This document shows positions 40,424-48,894 of a stretch of 64,000 bases of DNA, piece by piece. Source of the stretch: Pseudomonas viridiflava (GTDB taxonomy: Bacteria > Pseudomonadota > Gammaproteobacteria > Pseudomonadales > Pseudomonadaceae). Each line of letters opens with the position of its first letter. Position 1 is the first letter of the stretch. Made by a program: the position numbers and the translations under genes. A model generated the notes under the pieces. The model was given only the letters and a program-made list of their open reading frames with translations, was not told where the DNA came from and did no database searches. The DNA lies in the NCBI RefSeq assembly GCF_900602065.1, contig NZ_UWFN01000310.1, forward strand, positions 62,001 to 126,000, written 5' to 3'.

Positions 40424-41650
40424 TTAATCGGTGCCCTGCAAAGCCTCTTCTAATAGTTCGATCCAGTGCCGCACCGGCGTGCGACCGGTACCGGACAAAT
40501 GAGTCTGGCAACCAATGTTCGCCGTAGCGATAACATCCGGATTGCCACTTTCCAAGGCGTTCATTTTGTTGTCGCGCAACTGGCGTGACAACACCGGTTG
40601 CGTGATCGAATAAGTCCCTGCCGATCCACAGCATAGATGGCTGTCGGGTACGGCCGTCAGATTGAAGCCCAGACGCAACAATACACTTTCCACTGCGCCA
40701 CCGAGTTTCTGAGCGTGCTGCAACGTACAGGGGCAATGGAAGGCCAGGCGCAGATCGCTGCGGATTCCGAGACGTTCAAGGGGCTCGTCGCGTAATACCT
40801 CCACCAGATCTTTTGCCAGCTCACTGACCCGTCGTGCCTTGGCCGCGTAGGCCGGATCGTTGCTGAGCAGATGTCCGTAATCCTTGACGAAGGCCCCACA
40901 GCCGCTGGCCGTCTGGACAATGGCCAGCGCGCCGTTCTCGATGTCTGGCCACCAGGCGTCGATGTTACGTCGGGCGCGATCAAGGCCAGCGTCCTGAGCA
41001 TTCAAATGGTAGTCCACCGCGCCACAGCAACCGGCCTGCGCAGCGGGCGTGACGCTGATCCCCAGACGGTCCAGTACCCTGGCGGTGGCTGCATTGGTAT
41101 TGGGTGACAAACCGGGTTGTACGCAACCTTCGAGCAATAGAACGTTGCGCGCATGTCGCACGCCCGGGCGGGCTTTGGCGGGCGTAATGGTCGTTGGCAG
41201 TTTTATCCTCAAGCCTTCAGGCAGCATGGGGCGGAACGTGGTGCCCAATTGCGTCAGCGATTTGAACAGGCCGGCGTTGGGCAGCACATTACGCAAGCCT
41301 TCCCGCAGCACACGCTGCCCCAGCGAACGCGGGACTGCCGCGTCGACAACCGCCCGGCCGATATCCAGCAGGTTGTGGTAATCAACGCCGGAAGGGCAGG
41401 TGGTTTCGCAATTGCGGCATGACAGGCAGCGATCCAGATGCAACTGGGTTTTCTCGGTGACTTCGTTGCCTTCGAGTACCTGTTTGATCAGGTAAATGCG
41501 TCCGCGTGGGCCGTCGAGTTCGTCGCCCAGTAGCTGATACGTCGGGCAGGTCGCATTACAGAATCCGCAGTGCACACAGCTGCGCAGGATGCTTTCGGCC
41601 TCCTCGGCGCGGGGCAGTTGTCGGGCCTGGTTGCTCAGGGTGGTCTGCAT
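40424..41650 (-). CDS. glcF: Glycolate oxidase iron-sulfur subunit
   Basis: GlcF carries electrons from the GlcD/GlcE flavoproteins to the membrane quinone pool. The 408-residue protein has two ferredoxin-type clusters, CVHCGFCNATCPTY and CLSCRNCETTCPSG (within residues 25-90). Two C-terminal CCG domains follow, with motifs GCCGAVDYHLN and CCGSAGTYSITQP. The start at 41650 (MQTTLSNQAR) is supported by family length; the frame continues 46 codons further into glcE. It begins two bases after the glcE stop. Confidence 0.95.
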   Translation of the reverse strand: MQTTLSNQARQLPRAEEAESILRSCVHCGFCNATCPTYQLLGDELDGPRGRIYLIKQVLEGNEVTEKTQLHLDRCLSCRNCETTCPSGVDYHNLLDIGRAVVDAAVPRSLGQRVLREGLRNVLPNAGLFKSLTQLGTTFRPMLPEGLRIKLPTTITPAKARPGVRHARNVLLLEGCVQPGLSPNTNAATARVLDRLGISVTPAAQAGCCGAVDYHLNAQDAGLDRARRNIDAWWPDIENGALAIVQTASGCGAFVKDYGHLLSNDPAYAAKARRVSELAKDLVEVLRDEPLERLGIRSDLRLAFHCPCTLQHAQKLGGAVESVLLRLGFNLTAVPDSHLCCGSAGTYSITQPVLSRQLRDNKMNALESGNPDVIATANIGCQTHLSGTGRTPVRHWIELLEEALQGTD

Positions 41651-41652
41651 GG

Positions 41653-42729
41653 TCAGATCTCCGCGTACATCCGCCCCGGATTGAATATTCCGTGGGGGTC
41701 GAGTTGAGCCTTGAGCTGGCGGTGATAGCGCAACAGGGTTGCAGGCAGCGGATGGAAAGGGCTGTCCTGCAGGCCTTGGCTGTAACACTGGGCGTGACCG
41801 CCTGCCGCACTGACCGTGGCGCGAATCGTCGCGCCGTCGGCATCGGATTTCAGCCAGCGTTGCGCTCCAGCCCAGTCGATCAGTTGCTCGCCGGGTACAT
41901 CCAGAACGTCGGTGTTATTCGGCAGTGACAGGCGCCATAGTGGTGAGCCACTGGAGAAAAAATCCAGCTGGTGTTCGTTGAGCTCCTGCCAGTACGCGGG
42001 GTCGATGCGCTCGCCGCCAAGCCGCTCATGGGCGGCTGCCACCGAGCCTTCGCCGCCTTCAAGGCGCAGGCGCAGCACGCCGTTTTCAAAACTTGCCGCG
42101 CTGATGGGCAGCGGTTGCTGGCCCCATTCCGCCAGGCGTGCCAGAGCGCGACTACTGTCCATTTCCAGGGCAATGCTGCTGCACAAGCGGGGTTTGGGCA
42201 GGACCTTCAGAGAGACCTCTGTCAGTACACCCAGACAGCCAAAGCTACCCGCCATCAAGCGGGAAAGGTCGTAACCGGCGACGTTTTTCATGACTTCGCC
42301 GCCAAAGCGCAAATGCTTGCCCAGCCCGGTGATCACTCGGGTGCCCAGTACGAAATCGCGCACAGAACCGGCCCACGGGCGGCGAGGCCCGGACAGGCCG
42401 CTCGCGACCATGCCGCCGACGGTGGCTTCGCCAAAATGCGGAGGCTCGCACGGCAGCATTTGCCCGGCGGCATCCAGCGCCGCACACAACTCCTGCAGGG
42501 GCGTTCCGGCGCGAGCAGTGATGACCAACTCGGTGGGGTCATAGCTGACGATGCCGCTGTGCGTGCGGGTATCGAGTATTTCTCCTGCTACTTCGCGGCC
42601 GAGAAACGCTTTGCTGTTGCCCCCCTGAATACGCAGCGGTGTCGCCGTTTGCAGCGCCTGATTGACTTGCTCCAGCAGCGCGGCGCTGGTGTCAGCGTCT
42701 GGGTTATGAAGAAGCGGATCAGCAATCAT
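41653..42729 (-). CDS. glcE: Glycolate oxidase FAD-binding subunit
   Basis: The 358-residue GlcE has an FAD-binding type 4 fold with RIQGGNSKAFLGR and PGVATVGG-like segments (here EATVGGMVASGLSGPRRPWA). GGEVMKNVAGYDLSRLMAGS is typical for the family. It acts with GlcD in the glycolate dehydrogenase complex. The start overlaps the glcD stop by one base (TGATG). Confidence 0.94.
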   Translation of the reverse strand: MIADPLLHNPDADTSAALLEQVNQALQTATPLRIQGGNSKAFLGREVAGEILDTRTHSGIVSYDPTELVITARAGTPLQELCAALDAAGQMLPCEPPHFGEATVGGMVASGLSGPRRPWAGSVRDFVLGTRVITGLGKHLRFGGEVMKNVAGYDLSRLMAGSFGCLGVLTEVSLKVLPKPRLCSSIALEMDSSRALARLAEWGQQPLPISAASFENGVLRLRLEGGEGSVAAAHERLGGERIDPAYWQELNEHQLDFFSSGSPLWRLSLPNNTDVLDVPGEQLIDWAGAQRWLKSDADGATIRATVSAAGGHAQCYSQGLQDSPFHPLPATLLRYHRQLKAQLDPHGIFNPGRMYAEI

Positions 42730-44228
42730 CAGAAGCGCTCCAGTTCAGGGAAGGGCAACTTGCCCATGTGCACATGCATCGCGCCGAATTCGGCACAGCG
42801 GTGCAGGGTCGGGATGTTCTTGCCGGGATTGAGCATGCCACCGGGGTCGAAGGCGGCTTTCACTGAATGGAACAAGGTCAGCTCGTCACTGTTGAACTGG
42901 GCGCACATCTGATTGATCTTCTCGCGCCCCACGCCATGCTCGCCGGTGATGCTGCCGCCGACTTTCACACAGAGTTCGAGAATCTTGCCGCCCAGCGCTT
43001 CGGCACGATCCAGTTCACCCGGTTGATTGGCGTCAAACAGGATCAACGGGTGCATGTTGCCGTCACCGGCATGGAACACGTTGGCAACCCGCAGGCCGTA
43101 TTCCCCGGACAGCGCGGCGATGCCTTGCAGAACGCCGGGTAACTCCCGACGCGGTATGGTGCCGTCCATGCAGTAATAGTCCGGAGACAAGCGACCGACG
43201 GCTGGGAAGGCGTTTTTACGACCGGCCCAGAAACGGACGCGTTCGGCTTCATCCCTGGCCTGGCGAAGCTCCGTGGCACCGGCCCGGGTCAACACCTCAC
43301 GAACCCGTTCGCAGTCGTCGTGGACGTCGGCCTCAACCCCGTCCAGCTCACACAGCAGTATCGCTTCAGCGTCCACCGGATAACCGGCATGGATGAAGTC
43401 TTCTGCGGCGCGAATCGCCAGGTTGTCCATCATCTCCAGACCGCCAGGGATGATCCCGGCAGCAATAATGTCTGCCACGGCCCGGCCGGCTTTTTCCACT
43501 GAGTCGAACGCGGCCAGCAGTACTTTCGCGACTTGCGGCTTGGGCAACAGTTTGACGGTCACCTCAGTGATGATGCCGAGCATGCCTTCGGAACCGGTGA
43601 AAAGTGCGAGCAGGTCGAAGCCCGGTGAGTCCAGTGCCTCCGACCCTAGCGTCAGGTGTTCGCCCTCGACGGTGAGGATGTCCACCTTGAGCAGGTTGTG
43701 CACGGTCAGTCCGTACTTCAGGCAATGCACGCCGCCTGCGTTTTCCGCAACGTTGCCACCGATTGAACAGGCGATCTGCGAAGACGGGTCCGGCGCGTAA
43801 TACAGTTCATAAGGTGCTGCGGCCTGGGAGATCGCCAGATTACGCACGCCAGGCTGGACGCGGGCAGTGCGTGCGGCGCGGTCTATTTCGAGGATTTTGT
43901 TGAAGCGTGCCATCACCAGCAGCAGGCCTTGTTCCAGCGGCAGTGCGCCACCGGACAAGCCAGTGCCGGCCCCTCTGGCGACCACCGGCACCTGCAGGCG
44001 GTGGCAGATCTTCAGCAGGGTCTGCACTTCTTCAAGATGGCGTGGCAGGGCCACCAGCATGGGCGTGGTGCGATAGGCCGACAACCCGTCGCACTCGTAT
44101 GGGCGCAGTTCCTCCGCGCGATGGAGGATGTCCAGGTCCGGCAATTGGCGTTGCAGCTCAGCCAGTAGCAGTTGTTTGTCGACAACCGGCAGCACGCCAT
44201 CGACGCGCTCGTCGTAGAGAATATTCAT
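42729..44228 (-). CDS. glcD: Glycolate oxidase catalytic subunit
   Basis: GlcD oxidises glycolate (and D-lactate) to glyoxylate at the membrane. The 499-residue protein has the same length as E. coli GlcD. It has an FAD-binding type 4 domain (ARGAGTGLSGGALP, GGNVAENAGGVHCLKYG) and a C-terminal domain with NVFHAGDGNMHPLIL and GGSITGEHGVGREK, carrying conserved His residues. The start at 44228 (MNILYDERVDGVLPV) follows family length. It heads glcDEFG and is divergent from maiA; no glcC regulator gene lies in the window. Confidence 0.96.
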   Translation of the reverse strand: MNILYDERVDGVLPVVDKQLLLAELQRQLPDLDILHRAEELRPYECDGLSAYRTTPMLVALPRHLEEVQTLLKICHRLQVPVVARGAGTGLSGGALPLEQGLLLVMARFNKILEIDRAARTARVQPGVRNLAISQAAAPYELYYAPDPSSQIACSIGGNVAENAGGVHCLKYGLTVHNLLKVDILTVEGEHLTLGSEALDSPGFDLLALFTGSEGMLGIITEVTVKLLPKPQVAKVLLAAFDSVEKAGRAVADIIAAGIIPGGLEMMDNLAIRAAEDFIHAGYPVDAEAILLCELDGVEADVHDDCERVREVLTRAGATELRQARDEAERVRFWAGRKNAFPAVGRLSPDYYCMDGTIPRRELPGVLQGIAALSGEYGLRVANVFHAGDGNMHPLILFDANQPGELDRAEALGGKILELCVKVGGSITGEHGVGREKINQMCAQFNSDELTLFHSVKAAFDPGGMLNPGKNIPTLHRCAEFGAMHVHMGKLPFPELERF

Positions 44229-44350
44229 GATGCGTCGTGACCCTGTGTTGTTTTTATAGGGCAGTCCTGGAACATCAGGCAACTTGCATCATTAGGGGTT
44301 CCAGGCGGATCTGTCCATGTTTTCGATTCGCCCTTTAGTCTGAGCCGCGA

Positions 44351-44402
44351 TTGACAGCGGACCGGCAATCGCGCAATTTACGTATTGCGTAAATAAATTA
44401 CG
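44351..44402 (+). promoter_or_regulatory. maiA promoter with HmgR-type operator
   Basis: TTTACG-TATTG-CGTAAA at 44377-44393 is a perfect 17-bp palindrome, and an extra ATTACG half-site lies at 44397-44402. TTGACA at 44351-44356 is 17 bases before a weak -10 (CAATTT, 44374-44379), so the operator overlaps the -10 and the start of transcription. P. putida HmgR is reported to protect a 17-bp palindrome with an external repeat around the hmg start site. The match with the site before hmgA (47384-47400) supports HmgR control. Confidence 0.75.
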
Positions 44403-44416
44403 AAGAATAATAAGAA

Positions 44417-45067
44417 ATGACTCAGCCCTTGGACCTCTTCACTTATTACCGCTCGACCTCCAGTTACCGGGTTCGCATTGCCCTGGCACTCAAAGGCCTG
44501 GATTACAACGCGATCCCGATCAATCTGATTCGCGATGGCGGTGAGCATCTCAAACCTGAATACCGGGCGATAAACCCGCAAGGCCGTGTGCCCGCGCTGC
44601 GCGTCGAAGACGGTGTGGTGATCACTCAATCCACGGCAATCATCGAATACCTCGAAGAGCGTTATCCCGAACGGCCACTGCTGTCGGCAAGTATCGAAGT
44701 ACGAGCCCGACAGCGCGCAGTGGCATCCTTGATCGCCTGCGATATTCATCCGTTGCACAACGTCTCGGTGCAGAATCGTTTGCGAGCGCTGGGTCATGGC
44801 GAAGATGAAGTGATGCAGTGGATTGGCCACTGGATTCGTGAGGGTTTTGCGGCGGTCGAGCAGATGATTGGTGCCGAGGGGTACTGTTTTGATGAAACAG
44901 TCCCGAGCATCGCCGATGTTTATCTGCTGCCGCAAATTTACGCAGCCCGCCGCTTCAACGTCGACATGACCGCATGCCCACGCATTCTGAGGGTTGAAAA
45001 ACTCGCGCTGGACCATTGGGCATTTCAGGTTGCGCATCCCGATGCGCAACCGGACAAGCCGGAGTAG
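44417..45067 (+). CDS. maiA: Maleylacetoacetate isomerase
   Basis: MaiA converts maleylacetoacetate to fumarylacetoacetate with glutathione, the step between HmgA and FahA. The 216-residue protein is a zeta-class glutathione transferase. It has the active-site motif YYRSTSSYRVRIAL (about 10-23), with the catalytic Ser/Ser/Cys-like positions, then NPQGRVPAL and QSTAIIEYLEE. Here maiA is separated from hmgA-fahA by hpd and hmgR, unlike the single hmgABC cluster of P. putida. It has its own HmgR-type operator. Confidence 0.93.
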   Translation: MTQPLDLFTYYRSTSSYRVRIALALKGLDYNAIPINLIRDGGEHLKPEYRAINPQGRVPALRVEDGVVITQSTAIIEYLEERYPERPLLSASIEVRARQRAVASLIACDIHPLHNVSVQNRLRALGHGEDEVMQWIGHWIREGFAAVEQMIGAEGYCFDETVPSIADVYLLPQIYAARRFNVDMTACPRILRVEKLALDHWAFQVAHPDAQPDKPE

Positions 45068-45114
45068 TCTGTCCTTATGAAAATTCTTGGCCTGCAACTG
45101 ATTTTTGGTGATTT

Positions 45115-45135
45115 CCTCGCTCGCAGCGTGCGAGG
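45115..45135 (+). terminator. Hairpin between maiA and hpd
   Basis: CCTCGC (45115-45120) pairs with GCGAGG (45130-45135) around a 9-base loop, without a following T-run. It may be a weak terminator or leader structure; hpd could be partly co-transcribed with maiA. Confidence 0.4.
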
Positions 45136-45209
45136 TATCCCGTGTGCGCCGCCCGCTGGAAAGTGACGTTCAAACCGCGTTAATCCACTTTCCAGCAAGG
45201 AGCCAGACC

Positions 45210-46286
45210 ATGGCTGATTTATACGAGAACCCGATGGGCCTGATGGGTTTTGAGTTCATCGAGTTCGCTTCGCCAACGCCTAATACCCTTGAACCTGTAT
45301 TTGAAATCATGGGTTTCACCAAGGTGGCGGTGCACCGCTCCAAGGACGTCGTGCTGTATCGCCAGGGCGACATCAACATCATCCTCAACAACGAACCGAA
45401 TAGCCCCGCCTCCTATTTTGCCGCCGAGCACGGCCCTTCAGTGTGCGGCATGGCGTTTCGCGTCAAGGATTCCCACAAGGCTTACCAACGTGCTCTGGAT
45501 CTGGGCGCGCAGCCGGTGGAAATCGCCACAGGGCCGATGGAGCTAAGGCTGCCAGCCATCAAGGGCATTGGCGGCGCACCGCTGTACCTGATCGACCGTT
45601 TTGGCGAAGGCACCTCAATCTACGACATCGATTTCAACTTCATCGAAGGTGTGGATCGTCATCCGGTAGGCGCGGGGCTGAAGTTCATCGATCACCTGAC
45701 CCATAACGTGTATCGCGGGCGCATGGCCTATTGGGCGAACTTCTACGAGAAGCTGTTCAACTTTCGCGAGATTCGCTACTTCGACATCAAAGGCGAGTAC
45801 ACCGGCCTGACCTCCAAGGCCATGACGGCGCCGGACGGCATGATCCGTATTCCGCTGAACGAGGAGTCATCCAAAGGGGCAGGGCAGATTGAAGAGTTCC
45901 TGATGAAGTTCAACGGTGAAGGCATCCAGCACGTGGCGTTCTTCACCGATGACCTGATCAAGAGCTGGGATGCGCTTAAAGCGATTGGCATGCGCTTCAT
46001 GACTGCGCCGCCAGAGACCTATTACGAAATGCTCGAAGGCCGTTTGCCGAACCACGGCGAACCGGAAGCCGAATTGAAAAGCCGCGGCATTCTGCTGGAT
46101 GGCTCATCTGATGGCGGCGAGCGGCGCCTGTTGCTGCAGATATTCTCGGAAACCCTGATGGGCCCGGTGTTCTTCGAATTCATCCAGCGCAAGGGTGATG
46201 ACGGGTTTGGCGAGGGCAACTTCAAGGCGCTGTTCGAGTCGATCGAGCGCGATCAGATCAAGCGTGGGGTATTGGCAGTGGAATAA
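45210..46286 (+). CDS. hpd: 4-hydroxyphenylpyruvate dioxygenase
   Basis: Hpd turns 4-hydroxyphenylpyruvate into homogentisate with O2 in tyrosine and phenylalanine breakdown. The 358-residue protein has the two vicinal-oxygen-chelate halves. The iron ligands are His162 (FIDHLTHNV), His241 (GIQHVAFFTD) and Glu323 (VFFEFIQRKG), matching the P. fluorescens enzyme positions within one residue. The ATG at 45210 with AAGGAG at 45197-45202 fixes the start; the longer frame from 45105 is not family-like. Surplus homogentisate in pseudomonads gives pyomelanin if hmgA fails. Confidence 0.97.
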   Translation: MADLYENPMGLMGFEFIEFASPTPNTLEPVFEIMGFTKVAVHRSKDVVLYRQGDINIILNNEPNSPASYFAAEHGPSVCGMAFRVKDSHKAYQRALDLGAQPVEIATGPMELRLPAIKGIGGAPLYLIDRFGEGTSIYDIDFNFIEGVDRHPVGAGLKFIDHLTHNVYRGRMAYWANFYEKLFNFREIRYFDIKGEYTGLTSKAMTAPDGMIRIPLNEESSKGAGQIEEFLMKFNGEGIQHVAFFTDDLIKSWDALKAIGMRFMTAPPETYYEMLEGRLPNHGEPEAELKSRGILLDGSSDGGERRLLLQIFSETLMGPVFFEFIQRKGDDGFGEGNFKALFESIERDQIKRGVLAVE

Positions 46287-46320
46287 ACAGGCTCGGATAC
46301 TGACCTGGAGCGCGTTTTAA

Positions 46321-46455
46321 CTGTGGAAGCTATGCTTGTCCGGGATTGGGTTAACACCCGATCGCGAGCAAGCTCTGCTCCCACAAGTAGAGCGCGTTCA
46401 CACACCTCTAGAGTTGGAAATAAAGGCCTGTGGGAGCTGAGCTTGCTCGCGATGG
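46321..46455. repeat. REP elements, class D-like
   Basis: A degenerate pair (46321-46385, right arm ATCGCGAGCAAGCTCTGCTC) and a single element GGGAGCTGAGCTTGCTCGCG at about 46431-46450 lie between convergent hpd and hmgR. Confidence 0.8.
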
Positions 46456-46521
46456 GTTGTTAACCGGGTCTCAGGCACACACTGCCTTCCCGGTTAAAAC
46501 CGATTAAAGATATGCCCTGCA

Positions 46522-47319
46522 TCAACCCTCAAATATCGCGACATCGCCACCCATCCGCGCGCTGATCACTTGCGCCGTTGCTCTTAGCCGTTGCGCTGCT
46601 TCGGCCTGGCGCTCGTCAGTGAATACCGACGCCGAGCCGACCATGGTGATCACCCCGGCCAGTTTGTTGCCAACGCTGAAGACCGGCGATGAAACCGCAT
46701 TCACTCCGGCCATCAACAAACCGCGAATCTGATGCACGCCGCTGCTGCGAATGTCATTCAGGTGCTGCTCGATTTCGAGCAACTGCGCAGCCTTGAGACG
46801 CGCCGACTCTGCACTGCGCAGTTCGCTGGTTTCGCTCGCGCCGAGGAAGCTTTCGAACACCAGCCCTGTCGAGGAGCCGAGTAACGGCAGCACCGAACCG
46901 ACCTGAGTCACCAGCGTCACCGCGCCACTTGAAGGCTCGACGTAAACCACGGTCGGCCCCTTGTTGCCCCAGACCGCCAGGAAGCAGGTTTCATTGAGTT
47001 CATCACGCAGGTTTGCCAGATGGGGTGCCGTGATTTTCAGCACGTCCAGATTGCCGACCGCCGCCAGGCCGACATACAGCGCTTCGCGGCCTAAGGCGTA
47101 ATGGTTGGTGACCGAGTCCTGCTCCGCAAAACCGCTGGCAATCAGTGCCTGCAAATAGCGATGCACCTTGCTGGCGGGCATGTCCACATGCTCAGCGAGC
47201 TTTGACAGGGAGGTAGCAGGGGCCAGTTCTGCCAGAGCCTTGAGGATGCCCATGCCCACTTCGGCGGCCTGCACCTTTTGCTGACGCCCGCCTGTGGGGC
47301 TTTCGATATCTGCAGTCAT
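46522..47319 (-). CDS. hmgR: IclR-family repressor of homogentisate catabolism
   Basis: A 265-residue IclR-type regulator. The winged helix-turn-helix is at about 15-75 (GMGILKALAELAPATSLSKL, MPASKVHRYLQAL). The C-terminal effector-binding domain (about 95-255) has VEPSSGAVTLVTQVGSVLPL and GVNAVSSPVFSVGNKLAGVI. In P. putida HmgR represses hmgABC and is released by homogentisate. Divergent position next to hmgA and the 17-bp palindrome between them support the same role here. The palindrome may also mediate autoregulation. Confidence 0.9.
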   Translation of the reverse strand: MTADIESPTGGRQQKVQAAEVGMGILKALAELAPATSLSKLAEHVDMPASKVHRYLQALIASGFAEQDSVTNHYALGREALYVGLAAVGNLDVLKITAPHLANLRDELNETCFLAVWGNKGPTVVYVEPSSGAVTLVTQVGSVLPLLGSSTGLVFESFLGASETSELRSAESARLKAAQLLEIEQHLNDIRSSGVHQIRGLLMAGVNAVSSPVFSVGNKLAGVITMVGSASVFTDERQAEAAQRLRATAQVISARMGGDVAIFEG

Positions 47320-47362
47320 TTCGGTGGGGGCTACGCTGGTCTGAGAAGGCTGCTTTTATAGC

Positions 47363-47400
47363 TTGACCGGCCTACAAACTCAAATTACGTTATGCGTAAT
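47363..47400 (+). promoter_or_regulatory. hmgA promoter with HmgR operator
   Basis: ATTACG-TTATG-CGTAAT at 47384-47400 is a perfect 17-bp palindrome. TTGACC at 47363-47368 and TACGTT at 47386-47391 are 17 bases apart and form a plausible promoter whose -10 lies inside the operator. The layout is the same as in the maiA promoter at 44351-44402. Confidence 0.78.
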
Positions 47401-47467
47401 CGTTTTCTGTCAGGTGTAATTTTTTAGCTTAAACAAAACACGATCTTCGAATTTGAAACGCATTTTT

Positions 47468-47541
47468 CTGTAGGAGCTGCCGAAGGCTGCGAAGCATTTA
47501 TCCAGACACATCGCCATCGCAGCCTTCGGCAGCTCCTACAG
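47468..47541. repeat. REP pair, class A, in the hmgA leader
   Basis: GGAGCTGCCGAAGGCTGCGA and its complement form nearly perfect 25-bp arms (47468-47492 and 47517-47541). The pair lies between the HmgR operator/promoter and the hmgA ATG, so it should be part of the hmgA 5' untranslated RNA. Confidence 0.92.
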
Positions 47542-47586
47542 GTGACTTGTTTGGGCGATCTCTTATAAAAACAAGAAGAGGTTCCG

Positions 47587-48894
47587 ATGGTTACTCATCC
47601 GTCTCCGGAGTCGCTGATCTATCAGCCTGGCTTCGGTAACCAGTTCAGCAGTGAAGCGCTGCCTGGCGCATTACCAGTGGGTCAGAACTCGCCGCAGAAA
47701 CATCCCTTGGGTCTGTATGCCGAATTGCTTTCGGGCACCGCGTTTACCGTCCCGCGCGCAGACGCTCGCCGAACCTGGCTCTATCGCATAAAACCATCGG
47801 CCAGCCATCCGCAGTACCAGCGCCTGGATCGACAGATTGTCGGTCAGCAAATGGGGCCGATCACCCCCAATCGGCTGCGCTGGAATGCCTTTGATATTCC
47901 GGATGATCCGACTGACTTCATCGATGGCCTGCACGTCATGGCCAGCACCCACACTGCCGATCAGACCGAAGGCGTCACGCTTTATAACTACTGCGCCACG
48001 GCCTCGATGCAGCGGATTTTTTTCAATGCCGACGGTGAATGGCTGATCGTTCCGCAACTGGGGCGCTTGCGCATCGTTACTGAGTTGGGGCTGCTGGATA
48101 TTGCTCCGCAAGAAATCGCCGTGCTGCCTCGCGGCATGCGCTTCAGTGTGCAGTTGCTGGACTCCACCGCCCGGGGATACGTCTGTGAAAACCATGGCGG
48201 TGCGTTGCGCTTGCCAGAGTTGGGGCCGATTGGCAGCAATGGCCTGGCCAACCCCCGGGATTTTCTCGCGCCCTGCGCATGGTTTGAGGAGCGCGATGAG
48301 CCTGTCACGCTGGTGCAGAAGTTCCTTGGCGAACTGTGGGCCACGCAACTGGATCACTCACCGTTCGACGTAGTGGGCTGGCATGGCAATAACGTGCCTT
48401 ACAAATATGACCTGCGTCGTTTCAACACCATCGGCACGGTCAGTTTCGATCACCCGGACCCCTCGATTTTTACCGTGCTGACATCGCCAGGTGCCGTACA
48501 CGGTCAGGCCAATATCGACTTTGTGATCTTCCCGCCGCGCTGGATGGTCGCCGAAAACACCTTCAGGCCGCCCTGGTTTCACCGCAACCTGATGAATGAA
48601 TTCATGGGCCTTATCGAAGGGGCGTACGACGCCAAGGCAGAAGGCTTCATGCCTGGCGGCGCGTCGCTGCACAACTGCATGAGTGCCCATGGGCCGGACA
48701 ATGCCACATCGGAAAAAGCCATTGCCGCACAACTGCAACCGCACAAGATCGATAACACCATGGCCTTTATGTTCGAGACCGGCAAGGTGCTGCGTCCTAG
48801 CCTGCACGCGCTGCAATCGCCGCAACTGCAAACCGGTTACGACGCCTGCTGGACGGGCATGGCCAGGACGTTCAATAAGGAACTACCGAAATGA
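47587..48894 (+). CDS. hmgA: Homogentisate 1,2-dioxygenase
   Basis: HmgA opens the homogentisate ring to maleylacetoacetate with a non-haem iron. The 435-residue protein has the family length and starts after GAAGAGG. Motifs include YQPGFGNQFSSEALPGALP at the N-terminus, FEERDEPVTLVQKF, and the iron-site region PRWMVAENTFRPPWFHRN with its conserved His and Glu. GASLHNCMSAHGPD carries another His ligand. Its last bases overlap the fahA start (ATGA), so the two are translationally coupled. Confidence 0.96.
   Translation: MVTHPSPESLIYQPGFGNQFSSEALPGALPVGQNSPQKHPLGLYAELLSGTAFTVPRADARRTWLYRIKPSASHPQYQRLDRQIVGQQMGPITPNRLRWNAFDIPDDPTDFIDGLHVMASTHTADQTEGVTLYNYCATASMQRIFFNADGEWLIVPQLGRLRIVTELGLLDIAPQEIAVLPRGMRFSVQLLDSTARGYVCENHGGALRLPELGPIGSNGLANPRDFLAPCAWFEERDEPVTLVQKFLGELWATQLDHSPFDVVGWHGNNVPYKYDLRRFNTIGTVSFDHPDPSIFTVLTSPGAVHGQANIDFVIFPPRWMVAENTFRPPWFHRNLMNEFMGLIEGAYDAKAEGFMPGGASLHNCMSAHGPDNATSEKAIAAQLQPHKIDNTMAFMFETGKVLRPSLHALQSPQLQTGYDACWTGMARTFNKELPK

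Noticed and set aside
41971..42912. 313-codon plus-strand frame over glcE/glcD
   Set aside because: It spans the end of one gene and the start of another on the opposite strand and has no family features.
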